A stretch of 48,867 nucleotides of DNA from contig CANRZW010000027.1 of NCBI GenBank assembly GCA_947644545.1, forward strand, positions 1 to 48,867, in the 5' to 3' direction. A program made the translations under genes and the position numbers. Of the stretch, positions 43,784 through 48,867 are shown piece by piece (position 1 is the first letter of the stretch; every line of letters begins with the position of its first letter). Origin of the DNA: an uncultured Lachnospiraceae bacterium (GTDB lineage: Bacteria > Bacillota > Clostridia > Lachnospirales > Lachnospiraceae). The notes under the pieces are model-generated. The model was given only the letters and a program-made list of their open reading frames with translations. It had not been told where the DNA came from and searched no databases.

Positions 43784-45577
43784 ATGGATTCTCAGAAATT
43801 GGAAAATTTATTGAATCTGGCATTGGATACACCGATGACGGAACGAGATAAGTCAATGGAATTGAATGTGGGATATGACAAGGAGGACAGTACCTGGGAA
43901 TTGATCGTCAAGTATCATGGTGATCTGCGACAAGGATTGTCGGTTCTGTATGCACTGCCACGGCAGACGCTGATAAGAGTGGAAGAGCTGATCGCCGGAT
44001 ATGCTATTTTGACTGTTCCGGAATCGATGATAGAGGCGTTGTCAGAAGTGGAGGAGATAGAATACATTGAAAAGCCGAAAAGGCTCTTTTTTTCGGATCT
44101 GGCGGGAAATGCGGCAGCCTGTTATGCACCGGGCAGCCAGCTGTATAATGATCTGACAGGAAAAGGGGTGCTGGTTGCGGTGATCGATTCGGGGATCAGT
44201 TATTGGAATGAAGACTTCCGAAACCCGGATGGAACGACCAGGATCCTGTATCTGTGGGATCAGGTTCTGGATCGGGAATTTGACAGGGAACAGATTAATG
44301 AGGCACTTGCCATGGGCAGCAGGCAGCAGGCCGAACAGATGGTTCCCAGCATTGATACGACGGGACACGGGACAGCTGTGGCGGGAATCGCAGCGGGAAA
44401 CGGCGGAACCGGTGGTGCGGCTTATGCGGGGGTGGCCAGGGAGAGTGATCTGCTGATCGTAAGGCTCGGCACGCCGCGAATAGGATCTTTTCCGCGGACT
44501 ACGGAACTGATGCGGGCGCTGACCTATATAGTCAATAAGGCGGTTGTACTGAAAATGCCGGTGGCGGTCAATCTCAGTTTCGGAAATACTTATGGCGCCC
44601 ATAACGGAACCTCCCTGTTGGAGCGTTTTCTGGATAATGTGTCGGAGATCGGAAGGTGTGTGATCTGCGTCGGCAGCGGAAACGAGGGCGCATCCGGCGG
44701 GCATGTGGGCGGCAGTGTGGCGGTGACCGGACGGGACGGTTTGTTTGACAGTAATGTCAGCGGCAGCCTGACGCGTGTGGAATTGACAGTGGGAGAGTAC
44801 GAAATCGGCCTGAATGTGCAGCTTTGGAAAGAATATACCGATCGGTACAGGGTGACAATGGTGTCGCCGCAGGGGGAATATTTTATCGTGGATACTGACC
44901 GTCCTGGTCGACAGACCTATCGGCTCGGACAGACAGAAATCCTGTTGTATAACGGAGAACCGGCTCCTTATCTGACCAGCCAGGAAATCTATTTCGACTT
45001 TCTGCCGGCGGGCAGCGGGCGGTATCTGGAGAGCGGCGTATGGACGTTCCTGCTGGAACCCGTAGAGACCATTACAGGCAATTATACTTTCTACCTGCCT
45101 TCCGGCACGACCAGAAGCGAGAAGACGAGATTTGTTCGGACAACGCCGGATGTGACGCTGACGATTCCCTCCACGGCATCCAAGGTCATTACGGTGGGCG
45201 CCTATGATCCGGTGTATGAATCGTATGCGGATTTCTCCGGTAGAGGCTATCTGTATCAGGAGCGGGTTAACAGCCGCACCTCGGATTCTTTCGTCAAGCC
45301 GGATCTGGTAGCTCCCGGGGTGGGGGTGATGGCGTCGAATCGGGACGGAGGGTATGGTCCGGTGACGGGGACTTCCTTTGCCACGCCTTTTGCAACGGGA
45401 GCGGCCGCGCTTCTTATGCAGTGGGGGATCGTGATGGGGAATGATCCGTATCTGTACGGGGAGAAAGTGAAGGCGTATCTGCGGAGAGGTGCGCAGCCGA
45501 TCCGTGGGGAGACGGAATATCCGAATGCAAGAGTGGGGTATGGGGCGTTGTGCATCGAAAATAGTCTGCCTATGTAA
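43784..45577 (+). CDS. S8 family serine peptidase (subtilisin-like, Csp-related)
   Basis: The 597-residue protein has a complete subtilisin triad: Asp135 (VAVIDSGIS), His195 (TGHGTAVAGIAAG) and Ser531 (TGTSFATPFATGAAALL). An N-terminal prodomain-like region (about 1-100) contains WELIVKYHGDLRQGLSVLY. A jelly-roll-like insert of about 130 residues between His and Ser is typical of the clostridial Csp and Lachnospiraceae S8 group. No signal peptide is visible, so it may act inside the cell or in spores. ATG 43784 after AAAGGG is preferred over 43724. A 12-bp hairpin follows. Confidence 0.93.
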   Translation: MDSQKLENLLNLALDTPMTERDKSMELNVGYDKEDSTWELIVKYHGDLRQGLSVLYALPRQTLIRVEELIAGYAILTVPESMIEALSEVEEIEYIEKPKRLFFSDLAGNAAACYAPGSQLYNDLTGKGVLVAVIDSGISYWNEDFRNPDGTTRILYLWDQVLDREFDREQINEALAMGSRQQAEQMVPSIDTTGHGTAVAGIAAGNGGTGGAAYAGVARESDLLIVRLGTPRIGSFPRTTELMRALTYIVNKAVVLKMPVAVNLSFGNTYGAHNGTSLLERFLDNVSEIGRCVICVGSGNEGASGGHVGGSVAVTGRDGLFDSNVSGSLTRVELTVGEYEIGLNVQLWKEYTDRYRVTMVSPQGEYFIVDTDRPGRQTYRLGQTEILLYNGEPAPYLTSQEIYFDFLPAGSGRYLESGVWTFLLEPVETITGNYTFYLPSGTTRSEKTRFVRTTPDVTLTIPSTASKVITVGAYDPVYESYADFSGRGYLYQERVNSRTSDSFVKPDLVAPGVGVMASNRDGGYGPVTGTSFATPFATGAAALLMQWGIVMGNDPYLYGEKVKAYLRRGAQPIRGETEYPNARVGYGALCIENSLPM

Positions 45578-45598
45578 AAGAGAGTAGATTGTTAGGTG

Positions 45599-45646
45599 AA
45601 TAAGCACTTTGTTTTGGCATATATATTGTCGAATAAAGTGCTTATT
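45599..45646 (+). terminator. Hairpin after the S8 peptidase
   Basis: AATAAGCACTTT (45599-45610) pairs perfectly with AAAGTGCTTATT (45635-45646) over 12 bp, with a 24-nt loop. It lies 22 bp after the stop and marks the change to AT-rich DNA. Confidence 0.65.
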
Positions 45647-45754
45647 ATGCATTGTTTGGATTTTTGTGCAACATTTGGTAGGGCTAAAACGAATAATAAT
45701 TCATAAATAGCATGGAATTCTTAGAATGGAAATGGAACTTATGTTCGAGAATGG

Positions 45755-45783
45755 TTGAAAGAGTAAAGACAATATGGTATACT
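45755..45783 (+). promoter_or_regulatory. Promoter of the KilA-N / SIR2-kinase unit
   Basis: TTGAAA (45755-45760), a 17-nt spacer and TATACT (45778-45783) form a strong SigA-type promoter about 50 bp before the KilA-N start. It indicates that the module has its own transcription. Confidence 0.7.
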
Positions 45784-45831
45784 TCTACATAAGTAATAAG
45801 ATTTTAGTATGTGCCATATGGGAGGAGAAGG

Positions 45832-46668
45832 ATGGGAAAAAATAAAGTAATTGTGGTGCAAAACATTAACGTTACTGTTTCAGAGGAAAATTTTGATGAT
45901 TATATCTGTATTACTGATATTGCAAAAGCTAAAGTTGGTGAGTCCCGAGGAGCAGATGTTGTAAAAAACTGGATGCGAAACAGAGTAACTTTGGAATTTT
46001 TAGGTACATGGGAGCAAATCTACAATCCTGCTTTTAAAGTGGTCGAATTCGACCACTTTAAAAGCGAAGCAGGTTTACATACATTTGTATTAAGTGTTTC
46101 GGAATGGATTGAAAAGACAGAAGCAATAGGACTATTTGTGAAACGTGGAAAATATGGAGGAACGTATGCGCATAAAGATATTGCATTTGAATTTGCTTCG
46201 GCGATCAGCTCTGTTTTTAAACTATATTTGATCAAAGAATTTCAAAGGTTGAAAGAAGTGGAGAATGATGCAAAGAAAATTGAATGGGATGCAAAAAGAT
46301 TTCTGTCTAAAAACAATTATCTGATTCAAACAGATGCGGTTAAAAATTACTTGATTCCGTCAGGAAATTATAAAGAAAATCTAGAGTGGCTGGCATATGC
46401 AGAAGAAGCGGATATTTTGAATGTTGCATTATTCGGATTTACTGCAAAGGCATGGAGGGATGAAAATTCTGAATTGGCAAAAAAGAATAATGTAAGAGAT
46501 TTTGCTTCAATAAATGAACTTACAGTTTTGTCTAATTTGGAAACACATAATGCACAAATGATTCGTGAGGGTAGAAATAAGGCAGAAAGATTTCAAATTT
46601 TAAAAGAGATTGCAGAGTATCAGCTAAATGTTCTTAAAGCGGCGGAACAGATAAAATTGATTGAGTAA
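45832..46668 (+). CDS. KilA-N domain protein
   Basis: The 278-residue protein has a KilA-N domain over about residues 20-150: DDYICITDIAKAK, VVKNWMRNRVTLEFLGTWE, VLSVSEWIEKTEAIGLFVKRG, then YGGTYAHKDIAFEFASAISS and KLYLIKEFQRLK. KilA-N is a nucleic-acid-binding domain of phages and DNA viruses that also occurs in bacterial accessory genes. The C-terminal half is helical. ATG 45832 with GGAGG (45821-45825) is preferred over GTG 45811. The gene holds a perfect 36-bp palindrome and lies 104 bp before the SIR2-kinase gene. It may be a regulator or sensor for that gene; phage antirepressor origin is an alternative. Confidence 0.88.
   Translation: MGKNKVIVVQNINVTVSEENFDDYICITDIAKAKVGESRGADVVKNWMRNRVTLEFLGTWEQIYNPAFKVVEFDHFKSEAGLHTFVLSVSEWIEKTEAIGLFVKRGKYGGTYAHKDIAFEFASAISSVFKLYLIKEFQRLKEVENDAKKIEWDAKRFLSKNNYLIQTDAVKNYLIPSGNYKENLEWLAYAEEADILNVALFGFTAKAWRDENSELAKKNNVRDFASINELTVLSNLETHNAQMIREGRNKAERFQILKEIAEYQLNVLKAAEQIKLIE
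46030..46065. repeat. Perfect 36-bp palindrome inside the KilA-N gene
   Basis: The left half GCTTTTAAAGTGGTCGAA (46030-46047) is exactly complementary to the right half (46048-46065), with no spacer. The centre contains GAATTC. In the protein it encodes residues around FKVVEFDHFK, which is itself nearly symmetric. Confidence 0.9.
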
Positions 46669-46772
46669 AAAATGTTTAATGTTTTTATAAGACTCTGTTC
46701 TATAAGAGGATAACTTAAATAACTATAAATGAAAAATACATATAGAATTAATATGATTAGGAGAGATATAAA

Positions 46773-48867
46773 ATGTATTATACAAAAGATGAAAATTTAA
46801 TGCGTTTGATGCGAAAGATTAGAGAAAATCCACATAGTTTTATTTTTATTGTAGGAGCTGGAATGTCAAGGTCTTCTGGTATGCCCTCATGGGAAGATTT
46901 GGCGAGAGGTATGATTAATTATTATGAACAATTATTTCAAAATACTGAAGATGATGTTAAAGCAAAGGTTGAACAACTAAAAATAATGGATAATTTCTGG
47001 GATGTTTTTTCAGAATTAAAACGCTGTCTACCAACAACTGAATATAATAAATATATTATGGAACAATTGTCAGACAGAGGGCGTAGAATTCCTGTTAATT
47101 ATAAGTATATATGGAAGTTAGATGTTTGTGGGGTCATTACTTTTAATATAGATAAACTTATTTTGAATGCATATTCAAATGTTTACCAGAGTTCTGTTGA
47201 TTTTGCAACAAGAAATGAATTTGTTAAATATAATCATTTTCCAGCAAGCAATGAAAAATTCGTTTTTTTCCCGCATGGTGAAATTAGTGATCCAACTTCT
47301 TGGGTATTTACAGAAGAAGAGAAGAAAGAGGTATATAGAAATAGAGATGTCATAAATGTACTGACAACATTATTAAATGGAAAAAATTTAGTGATTGTTG
47401 GTTTCAATCCGAGAGAATATAGTTTTTTATCTTTGCTTAATGATATTTCGATTGGAAACACTATATCAGGACAGGATAACTATTATATAGGAAATAATAT
47501 TTCAGCTTTAGATATTAAAAAACTTGGGAATTATGGTATTAGTTGTATTTCATATTGTCCAGAGGATAAAGAGCATTCCGATATTGAGAAAATGTTTAAA
47601 TCTATGTATGAATATATTCCTAAGGATATAGAATATTCTACGGTATACGAAGGGAAAAAATATTTGTTACAGGATATTCCACGATATGAAGAATGTTCTA
47701 GTATAGGACTAGATAAATTAAGAGACATATTGAATGGAAATATTGCCAATATATTGCCAATAAATACAGTACCGACTAGTGAACAGATTGATAGACTACA
47801 GGAGTTTTATAGGCTATATTCAGCACAACTTCATATGGCATGGTTTGTAAACCCAGAATCAGATTATGGACAAAAATTGCATGGATTTTTATTGAAAAAG
47901 GGAATTGGAGGGGGAGCTTTTGGAAATGTATATGAAGCCTATAATGATAAAAATGAGAAATTTGCTATAAAAATTTTGTTACCTGAAGTAAAAGATAAGG
48001 TAAAGTATTTAAGTTGTTTTAGAAGAGGAATTCGTTCTATGAAAATGCTGAAAGAGCATAATGTGGATGGTATGGTAAAGATACATTCTTCATATGAAGT
48101 TCCAGCATGTATTGTTATGGATTTTGTTGAGGGTTATACTCTTAGAGAGGCAATAGATAAGAAAGTACTTTTTTCTCTTCACACAAAATTAGATGTTTTA
48201 CAAAAAATAGCGAATATAATGCATATATCTCACAATTTGCAGGAGTGTATTTTACATCGAGATTTGAAACCCGAAAATATTATGTTGGAAAATTTTTATT
48301 ATGAAGATGACTTTGTCCCACTCAAGGTTGTGATTTTGGACTTTGATTTGTCATGGCATAAAGGGGCGACTGAATTGACGGTAGCATTAGGTGCAATGTC
48401 CCAAGGATTTAAGGCACCAGAACAAGTAGAAGAAGATGAGAATCTAACAAGAAATACAGCAGTTGATGTTTATAGTATAGGAATGCTTTCCTACTATGTT
48501 CTTACAGGAAAAAATCCGATGCCTAATCAACATCGTTTTATGAATTTTGAAGTAGATCTTATAAGGGATATTCGCGATAATTACAAAATAGAGTGGAGAT
48601 GTTTGGCTCAGTTTCTTGCAGAAACAATAATTAAATCTACATTGCAAGAAGCAATGAATCGATTGCCTTTAGAGGCATATTTGGCAAACATAAAAGTAGC
48701 ACTTGATATGATTCTTGCAGATGGAATATCCAATACACATCCACTTTTGCTTTGTGAATTGGCATCATGGATTGACGATGCATATGAAGTTTCTGAATTT
48801 GGACGAGTTGTATTAATTAAAAGTTTCCCAATCTGTCGGACTATAGAAGCCCGACAGATTGATTCGC
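46773..48867 (+). CDS. SIR2 domain - Ser/Thr protein kinase fusion (3' end outside window)
   Basis: At least 698 residues are visible and the frame is open at the window end. The N-terminus is a SIR2-like NAD-binding domain: FIFIVGAGMSRSSGMPSW (GAG at 28-30), TFNID (123-127, cf. TTNYD), catalytic-type His168 in FPHGE, and LVIVGFNPREY (about 206-215). A linker leads to a Hanks-type kinase: P-loop GIGGGAFGNVY (377-387), Lys400 in FAIK, HRDLKPEN (495-502), DFD (523-525, in place of DFG), APE (548-550) and DVYSIGML. A helix C Glu is not evident; the aligned FRRGIR has Gly. SIR2 domains in Thoeris, DSR and SIR2-HerA deplete NAD+ on phage infection, so a defence role is likely but inferred. AGGAG precedes ATG 46773. 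The DNA is strongly AT-rich. Confidence 0.9.
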   Translation, partial: MYYTKDENLMRLMRKIRENPHSFIFIVGAGMSRSSGMPSWEDLARGMINYYEQLFQNTEDDVKAKVEQLKIMDNFWDVFSELKRCLPTTEYNKYIMEQLSDRGRRIPVNYKYIWKLDVCGVITFNIDKLILNAYSNVYQSSVDFATRNEFVKYNHFPASNEKFVFFPHGEISDPTSWVFTEEEKKEVYRNRDVINVLTTLLNGKNLVIVGFNPREYSFLSLLNDISIGNTISGQDNYYIGNNISALDIKKLGNYGISCISYCPEDKEHSDIEKMFKSMYEYIPKDIEYSTVYEGKKYLLQDIPRYEECSSIGLDKLRDILNGNIANILPINTVPTSEQIDRLQEFYRLYSAQLHMAWFVNPESDYGQKLHGFLLKKGIGGGAFGNVYEAYNDKNEKFAIKILLPEVKDKVKYLSCFRRGIRSMKMLKEHNVDGMVKIHSSYEVPACIVMDFVEGYTLREAIDKKVLFSLHTKLDVLQKIANIMHISHNLQECILHRDLKPENIMLENFYYEDDFVPLKVVILDFDLSWHKGATELTVALGAMSQGFKAPEQVEEDENLTRNTAVDVYSIGMLSYYVLTGKNPMPNQHRFMNFEVDLIRDIRDNYKIEWRCLAQFLAETIIKSTLQEAMNRLPLEAYLANIKVALDMILADGISNTHPLLLCELASWIDDAYEVSEFGRVVLIKSFPICRTIEARQIDS
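48829..48861. repeat. 11-bp inverted repeat near the window end
   Basis: CAATCTGTCGG (48829-48839) is exactly complementary to CCGACAGATTG (48851-48861), with an 11-nt loop. It lies within the open reading frame of the SIR2-kinase gene. Confidence 0.7.

Noticed and set aside
44042..45652. 536-residue minus-strand open frame
   Set aside because: It is fully antisense to the S8 peptidase, which has a complete catalytic triad. The product is Arg/His/Ile-rich with no domain.
1..48867. tRNA and rRNA genes
   Set aside because: No cloverleaf with a T-loop GTTCRANNC motif and no rRNA-like stretch was recognised in reading the window.

Overview
The window looks like a chromosomal segment of an anaerobic, low-to-mid GC Clostridia bacterium, most likely a Lachnospiraceae gut commensal. 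The basis is family content: DUF975, DUF1385, DUF4250 and DUF4364 proteins, a Csp-like S8 peptidase, a glycyl radical enzyme with its activase, Rho, a zinc-type L31, and Gram-positive promoters and ribosome binding sites. No rRNA, tRNA, CRISPR array or intact transposase was seen.

Layout. (1) 1-1929: AT-rich accessory stretch with a frameshifted gene remnant, an Rpn-type nuclease and about 800 bp of non-coding DNA ending in twin promoters and a CIRCE operator. (2) 1930-13008: clpB, S66 carboxypeptidase, DUF4250, a RACo-like ferredoxin/ATPase, DUF975 membrane protein, a two-component pair, a polysaccharide deacetylase and a GNAT enzyme. (3) 13167-17121: rarA overlapping a large membrane-anchored DUF5722-like putative glycosidase with an acidic 11-residue repeat. 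(4) 17228-19873, minus strand: malic enzyme, YhcC-like radical SAM protein, DUF4364. (5) 20108-26786: rho, rpmE, DUF1385, prmC, prfA, tag and nth, the housekeeping translation and repair core. (6) 26791-33205: an AraC regulator divergent from a type IV pilus-like operon (transglutaminase lipoprotein, PilC/GspF, four small pilin-like or membrane proteins, PilT-like ATPase). (7) 33522-43168: a CUT1-type sugar ABC transporter, a glycyl radical enzyme and activase, convergent with a YesN/YesM-type two-component system that probably controls them. (8) 43609-45577: a small ORF and a full-length S8 serine peptidase. (9) 45600-48867: an abrupt shift to AT-rich DNA carrying a KilA-N protein and, cut by the window end, a protein fusing an N-terminal SIR2 domain to a Hanks-type Ser/Thr kinase.

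The best candidate for an undescribed system is the last two-gene unit. It has its own promoter (TTGAAA-N17-TATACT), sits in compositionally foreign DNA, and pairs a likely NAD+-consuming effector domain with a kinase and a phage/virus-type DNA-binding domain. This suggests an anti-phage or anti-plasmid module. The KilA-N gene also contains a perfect 36-bp palindrome.

Other signals are non-coding. A G10 tract lies in the ribosome binding site of the DUF975 gene, bracketed by an inverted repeat that covers the start codon. There are three unrelated intergenic tandem arrays (units of 15, 8 and 32 bp) and several coding arrays. A degraded S8-peptidase N-terminus lies far from the intact copy. 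The glycyl radical enzyme looks like an eliminase, but its activase lacks the usual auxiliary iron-sulfur insert. All function calls come from reading the sequence; no database search was run.
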